NCBI GenBank assembly: GCA_032173965.1
Contig: CM063283.1
Location: 36,991,743-37,055,742, forward strand
Source of the DNA: Sitta carolinensis
Taxonomy: Eukaryota > Chordata > Aves > Passeriformes > Sittidae
Direction: 5' to 3'
DNA: 64,000 bases
The notes beneath the pieces are model-generated. The model saw only the letters and a program-made list of their open reading frames with translations. It was not told the DNA's origin and did no database searches. Position numbers and translations under genes: made by a program. This document shows, in pieces, positions 35,409 to 50,502 of the stretch; positions within the stretch are counted from its first letter, which is position 1; each line of letters begins with the position of its first letter.

Positions 35409-38400
35409 TTACTTCCCTGAATAAGCATAGCCACTTCTGTTTTCTTCTGGCTTGAAATACAATTTTATCTATATTGGTCTTTTTGTTGATATGCACACAA
35501 AGTGCTGTAGTCATTCCTCCATCATTGAAATTGCTAGTTGTAAGTAGACATAGTATCTACATAACAGCATGCCATGTTCTGAGAGTTAAGGGATAATATA
35601 AACAGAAGTTACCAGAGGATAAGAAATTTTGGATTAGTTCACTGTAATTTACTAATTTATGTTGGGCCAGACTGTTGGGATTGACATTCAGGCTTTAGTG
35701 ACTAGTGCTGTTATACAAAGTATACCTGCAGGGTATTCTGAGACAGTGATCAATCCAATATATTAAAAAAAATATATATTTTTGTTACTGTTTTACATAT
35801 TAATGAGCAAGAGGAGGTTTTGGTTTAAAAAAGAAAATATCAGCAAATAGGATGAAGGGTGCTTTAGAGAAACTATTCCTGGCTTTCCTGTTTTGTTTTA
35901 TGATTGTCCATGGAACATGGGGTTCATTGGTTCATGAGTGCCGATTGGGAAGGTTTTTTGTAGTTTACAGAACAAATGAATGAATGCATAACCTCTCCAC
36001 TTCCCCAGGACCTACTGCAATGCAAAGGGTCTATAAGGACCTGCTTAAAAAAACTAGTAAGTGAACAGTCCATTGTAAAAGGTTTTTTAATACTTATTGA
36101 CTTTTCATTTTGCAATCCTAGGAATATGTACTTTGTTTCTAATGGTGTTCTCTGCATCCGTTTGATATCTTATTTCCTAACCCCTCTTTTATCCAGGAGC
36201 CCTTGCTGATTCAGCATCAGTTTTTAGAGTTCACTTCTGAAAGTGCTTTTTTACCAAAAGGAGTGCTACTTAGAAACACGCAGTAAGAATGTATTACTTA
36301 GAACAAACTGAAGTAATGATTGAGAAATGCATGGACTGGCAAACTAACTTTATCCTAGGGGACTTTTCTCAATTTTAATTGATTTTTTTCCCCGAGAATT
36401 TGTTCATCTTATTAAGCTAGTCCTTAGAGGAGTGAAACAGTAGGTAACCTCTTTGAGAGCAAAGGACAGCCTGACTTATTTGCTACAATTATCAATTTGT
36501 CCTTATCTCCATGAAGTGAAATACTTTTTTTATCCTTCTGAAATAGTGATGAATAAAACAATAAAGAATACCTGGTGTTATCTCCAGTATAAGCCTATTT
36601 AATTTTTAAATATCAAGTGCAATATTGTGAAGACTGCATGTAATTTTATTTTCCTAAACCAGATATTTGGCAGGTGAAGAAACTGTCAAGCACATCTGAT
36701 TGAAATGCTTTATTTCGTTGTCTTCACTAGAATATTGAACAGTTACATTTCAGTAAAAAAGAAGTTATATGTTTAGCTGGAGTCTATCATATGAAGAAAG
36801 TTGTGGAAGTTTTGTTCAATTACCTGTTGTATTTATTCCTAGCCATCTAGTATTGTTTCAAGTGATAGTTACCTGACTTCTACTTCCATTGGAAGTTGTT
36901 ATGAAATGCCACTAGCTTGGGTAGGGAAAGGGAGGATCTAGTAGATATTATGTAGAGCAGCTGAGCATTTGCTTCAGAAGACAAATCTTGCAATGCTCAG
37001 ATTAGTGCAAATTTTGCTATTATGAGTCAGGTTCTAATTATGACCAGAATTAAGTTTTTGTTATGCAGACAGTCAAATCAGGGAGGAGACAGCATCTGTG
37101 ACTCTATTCAGTATCCAAAGTAGGATAGCATGTAAGCCCTGCTGTACAGGGTGGGACCCAGGACAATTTACTGAATTCCTGGCATAACACGGGCAAGTGA
37201 GGGGAAAGGGTGGCTGTCATCATCATGAACTTTCACTTGAGGTTGCACAAAGATGTCTTTGCCTTGGAATCAGAGCAAAGTCACTGTTTGGCTCTAGTAA
37301 ACTTATCTTTAATTATTAATTTTTGAATGTCTAAATTAAATTAATATTAGCATACTTTGGGAGAAGCATAAAATTGTGCACTTTTATTAATGTTTATTTT
37401 TAAAATGCAGTAGTTTAAAATGTGTGAGGAAGAAGCACTATATAAAGTTGTTTTTTTTTTTTTAATTACATTGCTAAAAATATTTGTAGATAGTAAAATT
37501 AGCGATGCTTTCCATTAGACTGAATGTGTAGTGTATCTTAGAGCAAGCGTGCTGAGGATGGGGAAAGTTCAAAAATATTTTCTCAATGTGCATTTATTTA
37601 ATAAACAAGAAAATTGTGCATTTATTTCAGTATCTGCAAGTTCACTTCTTCATATTTTCTTCTGCACTGTTTGCATACTATCTGGTTCTTCCTGCTTCTC
37701 TCTTTTTTTCTGCCACTTAAAAAACCCACATTTCATAGATGTTTTCCAAAACTTGCTTTTATTTCATATCTGAAATACTTTCATCAGGGAATACTCCAGG
37801 TATTTTGTTTCTGAAGTGCGAAAGCATTCGTGATAAAAAGACTGCAGCGTGGTATGTATTCAATAGGAGTGCATTAAATTTAGAAGAAACAGTATTATTT
37901 CAGTCATTAAGAGATCCACTTCAGTATTTTTGTATTTAATTGTCCTCTCTGGCTTAGGCATCAGACTGAAGAGAAATTCTTAGAACCTTTCCTAGAATGG
38001 TCTGTTTTTCTGTCTAAATCCCAAACACAGAAATGGTTTCAAAAAGAGTTATAAAAATCCCCAAAACAACACAACAAACAACTACCCACAAGAAGTGCGT
38101 GCAGAGATAATACATAGTCTGGAAAATACTTATGTGCTGACAGCTATCCAGCAGTGTTGTCTCAGCAGGAAGACATCAGTTGAAGAAACAGATAGCGACC
38201 TCCAAAAAAAAAAAAAAAGAAGTCTGGTCAGCAGCGTGGACAGGGTTTCACAAGATTATAAATCACCCCAGGGTCACTGTGTTCCCACCATAAAGAGAAC
38301 ATGGTCTTTTTATTGTAATCTAATAAGTGATGGGAGCAAAGGACAGCTCCAGTGTGTGTGTTTGGAAAAAAAAAAAAATCTTGATTACAGTTTCAAAACT

Positions 38401-41400
38401 ATACAGTTTCCCTTGCCATTGAAGTGCAGATTATGGGGGTTAAGGCCATTTTAGGATTGGATTACCTTTTTATAGCTGTATGTTATTCCCTTGTTCATGA
38501 ATCAGAAAGTACTTAAATTAAACTGAACATTTGGGAGTAATACTAATAGGGAGTGTGGTAGTAGAAAATTAATCACTATTTAGTATTAGATGGCTAGCCA
38601 AGTAAGTCTTTGTTTTCAAGGCTTTTTTCACGAACAAAATACCCCCTTTAATGAACTGAGGAGAATTTATATCCGGTAGTTTCCTTTATTTTTTCAAAAA
38701 GTTAGTTGTTGTGGTGATTCATGTGCGGAAATGAGTTGATAGGAATGTATTTTTAATGTCAGATTTAATCACCTTATTCACACTTCCATTGTAGAGTTTA
38801 TTCTGTATTGGGTAAAATTAGCCAGAGGAAAGTTTTGTTCTTCTTTGTCTTGCTCCTTGGGGTTCCACATTTGGTACATCTGAACATGCTGGGTAGTAGC
38901 CTTGATGTTCACAAAGAAAAGTGAGAAATGGGATTTTTCTTCTTACTTTTCTGACTTTTTACACCTTAGCCCCCCAATTCTTTTCCTATTCTTTGGTTAG
39001 GTCTTCAGGCACCATTAATTTTTATTCTCCAGAGTCTCCCCAGATGTTTGAAGCTACCTTGTGAGGCGAGTGGCTTCAGAAGTGGAGAGGTAGGGAGCTG
39101 AGCAGCAGGGCTTGGGATGGCTGAGGAGGAAAACGAGTGCGAGAAGCCAGTAGAGTGCTCCAGCGCTTCCTTCCCTGTGTTCAGGTTCATGTGTCTCCTT
39201 GCTTCCTCAGTATGCTGCAGCAATGACTCATTTGTGGCTCATTTTGATGCCTACTGCCTGAATGCTGCTTCTGAGTAGACGGCGTCTGTCCTTCTGCAGT
39301 AAGGGCAAGTAGCTGAGAGAAAACAGGAGCTGGACAGGCCCTCATATGCTTTCCACACCTCTCTCCCCAGACTGAGTATTACTGCTCTTAGCTCTTCTTG
39401 GTGGCCATATTATCTAAACCAAAACCCTGGCAGGGTTTTCTTGGCAATTGCTTTCCTTGATATGCCTTTTGTTTACACAAATACTGCTGAAAACAACTTT
39501 ATTTCTGCTTATTTCCTGCATCTACAGGTAAGGTTGGGAAAAGAAGAGATGTAGTGCTTTAAGAGTGTAAAAAAAGAGGGTTCAGAAACTGTTTCCTCTG
39601 CAGTCTTCTCAAGCTTCACATTTTTCGTTATGGCATTTAATTCCACTTACTCTAGCTGTTATCCAGATCTTTTAACACAATTAAAAGCAGAAGAGTCAGG
39701 CCTGGTTTTTGTTTTGGTGGGGTTTTTTTTGTTGTTTTTTTTTTAACTCTAGCACCTGATAGGCCAACTTCTGGGGCAAAAGTCAGGAAAAAATGTTTCA
39801 AATAAACATTTCTTTCTTTTTTGCTGATATTTTGGAAAAAAAAATGTTATGGCATAACAACACTGAAAATTTTTTCTTATTTTTTTGTCTCCTTATGCTT
39901 TTGTATTTCAGAGTTAGTGTTAATTTGTAGGAAGTTCCATAAGACAAAAATTATCCAAATGTGAATTTATTAGTGGTGTGTTAATTTCCGGTTTTTATTT
40001 CTCTACTTCTGTGTGTTGGGATGTACCACAGTAACTTCTGAGATGCATTCTCTCAGATGTGGGTAATTTACTAAATTCTGTCATTTAGGAAGCAAGCTGA
40101 TATCATGAGGAATCACTCCACAGTGAATTTTGCATTTCATATTTCCAAACTTAAGTGGATTGTGTTTGGTTTAAGGTGTTTGTTTCTTTGTTTGTTTTAC
40201 TACAGCTCACTATTCTAATGATGTTCTTTGAACGTGTTCAGTGTGGTAGCTTTTCCAAAGGTCCAGCAGTATATTAAGTGCCTTCTCATTCAGGAACCTC
40301 ATGCAATGTTCCTGTCTTCTTTCTTGAACAAAATGTGAGTATTAGTTTTCCTTGGATATTGGATGCTGATGAACATGATGGTTTGCACTTAGACTCATAA
40401 GGCGAATCTCTGGTTCACTCCAGCTTACTTGTCTATCATTGATCCCATGTTAACTCCATGATTCTCACTCTCTTCAGCTGTTTAAATAGGCAGCTCTCAT
40501 CCTGTATCTAATAGGACTGACAGCATCTCCTACTGCTGCTATCGGTGTCATTGCTTTAATTGAAAATAGACCATGATTGATGTCTGTGCAGGTTCTGCTT
40601 CCCGTTGAACAGAAAGCTTTCCCTGCTTGAGTTTCCTAGCACATTTTTGGTAAAGAAAATAACATCACTGCAGTAATTCCTACACCAAATCCAGTGTGGT
40701 GCACAGGGTACCTGAAGTTCCCATCTTATCATATTAACACACACAAAACTTACCAATGATGCAACAAAATTTTGCAAAAGAATAAAAAATGGAAAATACG
40801 GTTGTAGCTCTATCTTAACTCCTGCTCTACATAGCCATTGAACTGTCTATGATCCTCCAAAGCAGCGAGTTCAATTTTTGTTTTTTCAGTTAATGGATTT
40901 TCAAGGTTTTTTCCCCTTTAGATAGCTAAGTTTAAAAAATTTAAAAAATTGGAGTGTTTTGGATAATTGAGTTGATCAGGCACACTGTAGTTCACCAAAA
41001 TCAGGATGTTGTATAAAAATAGTCACAGGATTCATGAGGTCTTGTAGCAGGGAGAAGTGTCTTCCTGTCCAGCTTCAGATAACAGCAGAGCTCGTTCCCA
41101 CACAAGTCAAGCTATACTTGTTATGTTTAGGAGAAAGGAATGAGCGAGTGGTTTTGCATACAGTATTTTACTCTTGCAAAATTATTCCTACTCCCGGAAT
41201 AAACTACAGAGTGCAAATGCCAAGGCGATTTTTTTGTTGCTGTTGTTGAAGACATAGGGTAGATTGGTTAAGGTAGAGAAACAAATGTAGTTGCTTTGAT
41301 TTATCACTTGTGACATTAGCGTGTACTATACTGTTCTCCTGGAAACAAAATGGTTGCACCTGAGGACAGTGATATAAACACTACTTTGACTATTTGAAAC

Positions 41401-44400
41401 AAACCATTAGGCTTTGATGAAAGAACCATTACTTTAGTAGACCTTGTACAGAGAGCGCATTTGGAGATAATGGATGAGCAGCCTACAAATTGCTTGCTTT
41501 GAATTTAAAGAAGTCACATGTTTGTTTGAACTTCATGGCATAAACAGATATCTAACATGAGCAAGACAAGCTAATGGCATACTTACAACGTAGCTGAAAA
41601 ACACTGTTGCAAACTTTACTTACAATACTTTAAGTACTGCATTTTAGAGTGCATACTGAAAAAAATCAATTAACTGTGTAGCTGTAATGTTTGCAATAGA
41701 TTTATATATTGATGTATATACAAGATACACATTTGTATATATGTATATTTGTAAACTACATTTTATTAAACCAGTAAGTTTGATTTTTTTTCTATTTCTT
41801 GAATGTTTCCATTATGAAAATATGTATTTTAGAGTATGACATAACCAAAATGTTTCTAAAAGGTATCAAATTTGAGTCTATTTAACAAGGAAAGCTCAAA
41901 AAACGTTTAAAATATTTGTGCTCTTGGGTAGATTTTCTTTGCTATCTCTTAAGTGATTATCTAGAAAGCTTTTCCATTAATTCTGTGTATGGTGTCTTAT
42001 ATAGAGCTGATCTCTGTGGGCATTCTTATGCTTTAAAATAACTCCATTTTTACTGGATCCTGATTGCCCCCACTCCACCATTTTTTTATGTAGTCTTTTG
42101 GGATAAACCAGCTAGTTCCCTCTGGGAAAAAAAAAAATAAAATTGTAGTCCTGGCAGTAGTCCACACTAGAAACTATTTCCCAAAGGCACTACAGACAAG
42201 GCAACATTATGTTTAATTCTTTCAATCCACCAACACTGTGTTGGAAATCTGCACTTTCTCATAGGGCCCTGCACTCTCGTGTCATTTCCTAGGTTATGTA
42301 ATATTTGCCTCACACATCAGCCATGATTTGGAGGTGGAGAAAATTTCTTAAACATCCCACCAATAGGACCTGTACTTGCAGTATTTAAAATACTTCGATC
42401 TCCAGTGGTGGAATTGGTTCATCCCAGTTTACATCTACATTGTGGAACTCAACATCAGAACCAGTGACCAGTGATCTTCTGTGTGATAGTCAAGGAACTG
42501 GATTTTTAAGATATTTTACATGTCATTGTAAAGAAGTTCTGAGTGGTCAGAGGAAGCAAACTATAGAAGTTCCTGTGTTGCACCACTGGTTATAAAAGAA
42601 GTACACAGGATGGCTGTGCTACATGGGTATTTCTGTATTGCAGACATGTAAATCTAAGTGTAAGGATAGAGAATGAGTGGGCATAAAATTGTACAGTAAA
42701 TTCACAGCCCCTTTATATGTTCTCTTTGGAATAATTACATGGTTGCTGGGACAGGGGGCAGTGCTGCAAATTTCTGCAAATAATCTTTATCTGCCCAAGC
42801 ATTTAAAATGAAGATTTGAAATAATAAATCATCAATGTATTTATTAATTATATGTACTATTGCTGAAATTGCCAGACTTGAGTGTCCCCTGTAGTATTTC
42901 CCCAAATAACAATCTAGCCTTAACTGCTGCTGGAGATGGAAGGATAAACAAAAATTGAAAAAGATTACTCTAAACCCTTATGACAGCCAAGGACATCTAA
43001 AGCCTGAATGATTTACTTTTGCATTGTGGCAGTCATGTCCCAGGATCCTGTTTCATGTGACAAGTCAACAAGCAGTAAAAAAATACCTCACTTGAGTATC
43101 TGACTGTTTCTCATGTTTAATTTGAAGAACAAAATAAATACTGGCTGCTGTACACAGAATTCCGTGGCTATGGTATACTGAGGACTGCATGGAGTAGTGG
43201 ACCATATTTCCATTGTCCATAAATTGCCTGATAGGAGAATACGAGCTCTCTTTTTACTGTTCCATAGGTATCTCCTTGATTTATGAAAACATTTCTCTAG
43301 GGCTTAAGCACAGACATGGTACCATAGTCTAAGCAGGTCTGTCTTGTGTGTTTTGGAATAGTTGCATTATCCTGCAAACCTGGAAAATGTTCAGTGTTAA
43401 GATCTTAAGCAGGTTACCTTTTGTGAAACAAATATTTATTCTACCTAACTATTCTGAACTCTTTATAAGACTGCTAAGTGACCTAAAACCTTTAAATAAT
43501 TCTTCTTTAACAACTTTTATTTCTTTTGAACTTCATGTATTTAGCTACCATTTCCTTACTCAAGCTTTTTGTGCTTAATCTAATTGATTTTATTAGGGGT
43601 CATAAATTGAGAGCAAACTTTCATCTGCTGTGGATACATCCTCTTAACTGTAATACACCCCACCAACTACTTTTTTCTTGATTAAGGACACATTACCAAG
43701 CAGTTGTAGGGCTTTATAGTTTAGTGAGTACTTTTTTCTTTGGTAGGTTGTATTCATTTAAGTACTTGCTTTAAAAATGTTGTTAACTATTTACAGCTGT
43801 TAAATCAAAAGGTTTTATAAATAGTTTTAATGTAAATGTATAAAAATATATAAACCAGTAAAATTGCTCACTAGTTTACTAATCAATACATTCAGGACAT
43901 TTTTGAAAAAAAGAATTTTCATGTTTCTCAGCCTGAATTCACATCAGCAAATTGTTGTTCATTGAATTAGTTATTTTGTGAGCAGCTGAATATATTTCTA
44001 TGAACTAACTTACCTATATTTTGTTTCTTCTCTGGTAAATACTAGTGAGATCCATTTATTCCAAAGCAAAATGCTGTATGCATGAGAAGAAGTAAGAGAG
44101 AGGCGGTTTTGACTCCTATTCCTGCTCAGTTTAAATAAGTTAATCACTTGTCTTTTTAAGAGATCTTTCCTGGCTTGATAGCCCTCTAAAGTTCCACTGC
44201 AAGCTTTTAGTATCACTATGTAAATGCTGTTTGGATATCAAGGGGTTTTACTAACTGATGAAAAGGTTTTCTTGAAATTCAGTTTTCATACAGTGACCCA
44301 TAATATTTTTTTCTCATAAAGTTTGTAGACTCTGGTGATGAATTTAAGCAGGTTTTAAAGATCGGTTTTGTTTTTACAGCTTGAAAAAGTCAGTGCCCAT

Positions 44401-47400
44401 TTTAATCAGAACAACAACAAAAAAACATCTAGTTGTGTTCTGCTCAGAAAATGGGTAAAAATAAACTAAACATGGCAGTAATGAGGCTGGCTCTTTCTAA
44501 TGTTTCTGATTTCAGTTAATGAGAAGATATTTAGCTTTTTCTGAGCTGAATATTCCCAAAGAAATAATGAATTGTTTTCCCACATAAAAGACTTTATGTA
44601 TGCGTAAGTATGTATGTATATGTGAATTAAAGCAATCCTACACTTGCATGTCTTCTTTCTTGGATCAGAAGCTTTCTTGTATTTGTTTAGGGCTGCATGA
44701 TGAGAGCCAGAGTAGGGCATTATTGGTGGAATTTGTTCATTCTGCAAAGAGAAAAGTGACATTTGGGGTCTTTGGTGAAGAAATAGCATCTTCTGCTTTC
44801 TTCTGCCTGGAAAATAATAATAAACTGATAACATGTTCCTGGAAAATGTTGTTGTACCAGCAGACCATTAGCCACTTCATCTCTAGGAAAAGTTTTTCTG
44901 GAGGAGCTTCCCCTCTCCCACCCTCAAAGTATGGTGTCTAAAATGACAGGCTAATTTCAGATTCAGCTGTGATTGAGCACATGCCAATTTTTACATGCTT
45001 TACATAACTAAAATAGAGCTGTCTTTAGAAATCTGTATATTAGGGAAATGAGCTCTAATCAGTGAAAGCTTTTTTCCTAAGTGGGTATATTCATATAATT
45101 TTTACTTTTTTCAAACATGTAGCACTTAAAATTATATTAGGAAGCTTACAGAATTATTACTGCATAGCTCACAGCAGCATATTGGAAATAATGGAAATGA
45201 TAATTCTGTTATTTTCCTAATAGGTAACCACTGATATTATATCAGTTGTATAATCATTCTGGGTCTAAAACATCTGCCTTTCTTCTGAGTAATATTTTTA
45301 AAGATGAAAGAAAATAAGCTCCCCTAAGTTTTACAGATATAGGATGCTGTTGTAAAGTTTGATGTTTTTCTTTTTTTATTTATTTAGTGTAAAACAATTA
45401 GGCAAAATTAATTTAAGTGAAATTTTTGATTCTTATTAAGGAATGCTTTTTCATTACTTGTGTGCTCTGCAAGCCAAAATGTGGTGGCTTTTGTACATAG
45501 ATTCTGAAAACCAAAACTGATAAATATGCAGAACTTGGAAAATCAGATTTGTCCCAAATCTTACTCTCTAAGTGACTATAGAATAGAATGACACAACTGG
45601 TACTACCCATAATAAAGGGGAAAACAGAGTAAAGGTGTTGACTGAATTAGCAGATCTTTTGGATTTGATCGCTGGGTCAAAATAGTATTTGGAAATGTAT
45701 CACTGCAGACAGTGAATTTTGAGCATTGCATGGGGAATTCACACAATAGATTCTCACTTCATGTTTCTCTGTGATCATCTCTGAAGTGTTTTGGTTTCTC
45801 TGCTGTTCTTTGTAGATGGTGGATGATGCTTTAAAAGGATTTCTAATAAAAAGCACGTGCATCCATGGTTATTTGACATGCAGTGTTGTGACATGGAATG
45901 GAAAGCAGATGAATACACATATTTATTAACTATTTGTTAGATTATGACACAAATAGGCTGTATCTGGAATGAAGTAATTAACTATAGGAATACTATAAGA
46001 GGATAAATAACGTCACTTAAATGGCTTTGATACCATCTGAGTCATGATGGCAGTGTCCTCAGTCTTGGTACCTAAAGATCTAACTGAATCCTAGAAAACA
46101 AAAAACCCCAATATCTTACATATTAATATACTTTTTCACACAGTTTATCCAGCTGGGTGGTCAAGCTCTCCTTTACGGTGCTGATACCCTTTTTTGTATC
46201 CCTGACTTGGTTAGAAAGCATCTAGGATTAGCATTTTTCCTGTTGTCTTTCCCGACAGCTAGTGGGAACTCTTAGCTACATGAGTTTGAGTAATTCTGAT
46301 ATGCTGAACCTTCAAGTGAGCAAGTTTGCCATCAAGTTAGATGCATGAATGAGTAGCTTTGCTAAGCCACTCATGTAGACAAGCTACAAGTGTTTTTCAT
46401 GACTGTGTAGATGCCTGGATAGAATAGTTCTCGTAGATCCTAGCGGAAGCCCTGAGGAGGGGATTCATCTACAGCTGGGCTATGTAAAAGAGAAATAAAC
46501 ACTTCCAGAGCACTGCTTATGTGCCCCTGATGTGAACATCTAAAATAGATCAGATGAATTGTGCCTTAAAATTTCCTGTTCCTTTCAGTTGAGGGTAAGG
46601 AATGATTTGCTTAGTGGGAATGCTTATGCTTTAGGCTAGATGAGGTTAGGTTAGATTAGATGAGTCTGGTCAATACAGTTTATGATGCTAACATGATTCA
46701 AACAAGGATACAAATGATTTGGCTTGTTAATATTACATAGTTCGGACAGAAATTGCACAGAGCTGTGAATTTACAGAAAATTAATTTAGCAGCTCACATA
46801 GAACAAGGAGAATAAAGTAACTGGCAAGTGGCTAAGACATGTAAACCCAGCTTTGGTTCTTCGTGCAATTTGAAAGCTTTTCCCAGAGGTATGGAGAAAC
46901 CCTCCACAGAGTTAATCTCCACTGATGCACTTGGTGATCATAGCAGTTAACATTCAACAGCGTTAACAGTCAGTGTAATAAGTGCTATAAGGCAAAACCT
47001 GTATTGGTGAGTGGTCTTAAAGGATGTTAATGCAGTCCAAATAAAAATGTATTTTAAAATCTAAGTCACATGACTAGAATGGAAAAAGCCCATTTGAATC
47101 TATGCCTTTATCGCATTTCTTCCAAGTTTCAACTTTTGTCCAGACTAAGAAGAGGGATGTTACTTTTGACATTATGTTTTGCTTTAAAGGCTATTTTCCC
47201 TTGCTAAGAGAAGTCTTTAGTGCTTATAATTATATTTTTTTTCCTTCCTCAACTTGCATTCAACTCCTTTGAAATTTGGGGACCTGTATTTTAAGGAATA
47301 AACAGGAAAGTTACAATGTTTGGAAACACATGTTTGCAAAAACACACTAAGGGAATGGATTTGCAAACCTGGGGCTGCTTTTAGTTGATACTTTTTCCAC

Positions 47401-47689
47401 GAACATGACAAACTATATAAGTGCTGACCAAATAAAAACGTTCTTAATACTCTGTCCTACATTTAGTTGCGTAATGAGAAAGTTAATTTGGTTTAGGAAA
47501 GTCATATCAATGTGTAGCATTGATTGTAGACATCAGTTTGAACACAGAGATGCTTTTAAATGCAGTGTGTCTAGTGCTTCTCTCTTTTATAGATACTGTT
47601 AACACTCTTTGAAAATGCATTATTTCACGCAGAGGGTGTCTGTAAGTGAGTGAATATAGTATAGTACATCAAGTTAAAGAGTTATTTTA

Positions 47690-48640
47690 GGCAGAGCGTA
47701 ATACTGAATAATGATGTAAAAGCCGTTTTGTTTCAGTTAAAAATCCAGATTTACGGATTGTTTCGAAGTCCAAAAAAACTCAGTCTCTGCCACTTGAACA
47801 GTCGTGCTCTGAGGAATATGTGGACATTAGCATAAAGGTTGCACATGTTATACAAAGTGTAATTAAAGAAGCTTTGATCCCCCAAATGTCAACTAGCTTG
47901 CTAAGTGTCATAACAAAGTGTCAAGCATCTGGTATACAGTTAATTTGTAGTCATTAACTGCATATTGTTGATGTGACAGTTTGTTAGCAAAGCAAGCTTG
48001 ACAGTTTGCATTTTGTTATTGATTGACACCTATAGACCTCCCCACCCGTCTAGTTTACATTCTTTATGAGGGTTACTCAGGTTGCACTTCTACTTTTAAC
48101 TAATTAGTTTAGTTAGTTGGTTAATATGTTAAAATAGAGTGAAGCCATATAGTGAGCCCAGCACCCTTAATTCCACAGCAAGTGTTTCTTGATTGCATGC
48201 ATCTTATAGATTTGCAACCAGTTTAAAAAATGTGCTTTTCTTTTGATATTATTGGTAATCTATAACTTGCATTAACATATTGCTTATTAACCATCCCAAA
48301 CACCTATTTACATTTAAACAAAGTGCACTTATGATCTGCATTGTGATATCTTCCAGTGCAACTTCTCAAGGAGCCTAAAAGAATATCTTCCTACTGCATT
48401 CTATTTTGTACAATCCAGCATAAATATATTTTGGTTTGTATAGCTTTTTAAATATTCAGTAGCATTCTGCATAATTTCAAAAGCTGGAATTAATTAAAAT
48501 AATTAAATTGCTTTTTGGTTTTGGTTCCAATTTGCTCTTCCCCCCATATGATATGAAGGCAATCTATCAACAAACTGAGCATACTAATGAACAGAAATAA
48601 ATATTATGCAGATGTACTTATATCCAGAAAGGAATTTCTG
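47690..48640. promoter_or_regulatory. Candidate developmental enhancer with MEIS/TGIF and PBX-type words
   Basis: This is a nearly 1 kb repeat-free block. Two TGACAG cores (47974-47979 and 47999-48004), the form recognised by MEIS/PREP/TGIF homeodomains, and a PBX-like TGATTGACA (48020-48028) fall within 55 bases. TAATT/ATTAACTG words surround them, and CTTGCTAAGTGTCATAAC-type unique sequence lies to the left. MEIS and PBX factors act in limb and eye programs where DACH1 works, which makes the cluster plausible. Conservation and activity are inference. Confidence 0.38.
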
Positions 48641-50442
48641 TGCATTTTTTGTGATGGGTGAAGAAAGTGTTTTATAAAAGAAGTAATCGAAGGAATACTG
48701 TTTCAAATTAATTAGATGTTTTGATGTTTTTCAGCAAACTTCTGAAAGTTGTTTTCTAGATTAATCTGAATGATACTGGTTGCACTTCCAAAATCCATGC
48801 TTTCTTTTCTCTCCTCATAAAGAGAGAAATACTAAAGAACTCCTTATTTATTGGTTTTCTTTATTTACCAGTCTTCAGACATTGAATCTTCATCATCCAC
48901 CCACTCCACAATATGTGGACTGGATTAAATTTCTTTTGGAGGCTGCCGCTTTTGCTTAGAGTGATGCTGACATAATACCAGAAGCAAGACATGAAGCTGT
49001 GCTCAGTTCCACCACCCTGGCAGTCCTCAGACTCCTGCTTTAATGTGTGTCCCTGACCCTTGCTTCTGGAAGTGTGCTAGCCAGCAGTACTTTTTATGTT
49101 GTGTGTTGTTTGCACATATGAGTGTTACTGCTTGGTTCATCAGTAACACCATTTTCGTGCCGTACAAAAGTTGCATGCAGATTTTTCATCCTATTATTTC
49201 AGATTGACTAAAAATCACAATAAATTTTATTTTCATATGTCTTTCTTCTGTTTGTTTTAGTTTTTTTTTTCACCTAAGTAGTCTTAATAGATAATGTAGA
49301 TTATAGCTTCTCATACTTTGTTTTATTTAGACTCATTTTAACAAAAATTGAGATACATAATTTCACTGAGGTGAAATTCCAGATAATGGTGTTTAAAAGA
49401 AAGATGGCAAGCCACTTGAGGAGAAAGCAAATATTTCAGCAATAACACAGAGCAGACTTTATTTTTACATTTTGGTTATTATGGAAAGACAGTGTAATGA
49501 GTAATATCTGCAGAGTGCTTGAATAAATAAGAAAGGAGAAGCAGGATACATTTATTGTTTCTTCACTTCTGTTTCTGGTGCTCTGAGAAGATTTCTTCAT
49601 CCACTGCTGTTGGTGGTATTGCATGATGCTGAGGGACACAATGAGTGGAGAATACTGAACTTTTCTGCATGAAGGAACTAAGTAGATGTTACCTTTTTGT
49701 CAGGAACTAAATGCGAGTTGTCTATCCTGGTGTTAAAGGCAACTGCAAATTTCCCACTGTCCTTTTTTGACCACTATTTTGTGTTGCTGCTGTTTCCAAG
49801 TAGAGTAGAGTATCTATGTAGAGTCACTCGGTGGTACTAAAGCTAGGAGCTGAACTTCTCCCTTTTTGATCCTTGCAAAAGCAAGTTAATAAAACTGCAT
49901 AATGACTGGTATATGAAAATTCTGACAATTTAAGGATATGTAAAAATGCAAGTAATGGAGAGTGGTAGATCAGTTTTCCTTACCACATGAACAATGAATT
50001 CAGAGAAGATTGGAACATTAGGTGCAAAACATTCTTTAAATTATCTTTCTGAAAGAATTCAACTGAGGTACAAATAAAGCGTACAGTTGGACTTGCCTCC
50101 TTTTTGTCAGTTCCTTCAAGCTTTACATAGTTAAGGTTTCCCATGATTTAAAGTGGTAGAGAAAGCTCGATGCCACATTCCTATTCCAATAACAACTGTT
50201 GTATTCTTTGTTTATTCTTTAAAGCTGTTGTTTACTTTACACAAAACTTTGACATTTTGAAAAAGGTTGTCTGTGTAAATTGAAACTTCTTAAGATAGCT
50301 TTAAATTGTGCTCGTGGTACACATCAGTAAAGACAACTGGCTTTGGCAGAGACCATATCCTTATATGGTTTTATTTATTTATTTATCTATTATTTGAGGA
50401 ATTATATTTTGTTAAAAAGAAGAATGTGTTTGGCTCTAGCAG
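48641..50442. other. Intronic sequence, no gene seen
   Basis: AT-rich unique sequence with short chance frames only. A TTTATTTATTTATCTATTATTT patch lies near 50369-50394. Confidence 0.55.
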
Positions 50443-50502
50443 CATAGATTCAGAATATCCTGAGTTGGAAGGGACCCACAAGGATTGTGGAGGCCAACTC
50501 CT
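50443..50502 (-). mobile_element. CR1 LINE 3'-end fragment (antisense)
   Basis: CATAGATTCAGAATATCC then GAGTTGGAAGGGACCCACAA and GGCCAACTCC is the reverse complement of the CR1 3' end (GGGTCCCTTCCAACTC…ATTCTATG). It is about 60 bases and severely 5'-truncated. Confidence 0.85.

Larger units (their letters stand above)
30849..47689. other. Intronic sequence, no gene seen
   Basis: Nearly 17 kb with no supported exon, RNA gene or identifiable transposon. Contents noted: T26 (32305-32330), a perfect 10-base tandem CTAGACTAGG (32503-32522), T36 (35371-35406), A15 (38204-38218) and an AT-rich TATATA/GTATAT patch (about 41703-41750). All open frames of 60-130 codons are AT-rich chance frames without family resemblance. 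Confidence 0.55.

Noticed and set aside
37531..37939. Three overlapping + strand open frames of 66-80 codons
   Set aside because: AT-rich, Phe/Leu/Ser-heavy chance translations with no family resemblance.
44466..44941. Opposed open frames of 113-122 codons
   Set aside because: Antisense overlap with no recognised domain or splice context; expected by chance in 60 kb of intron.
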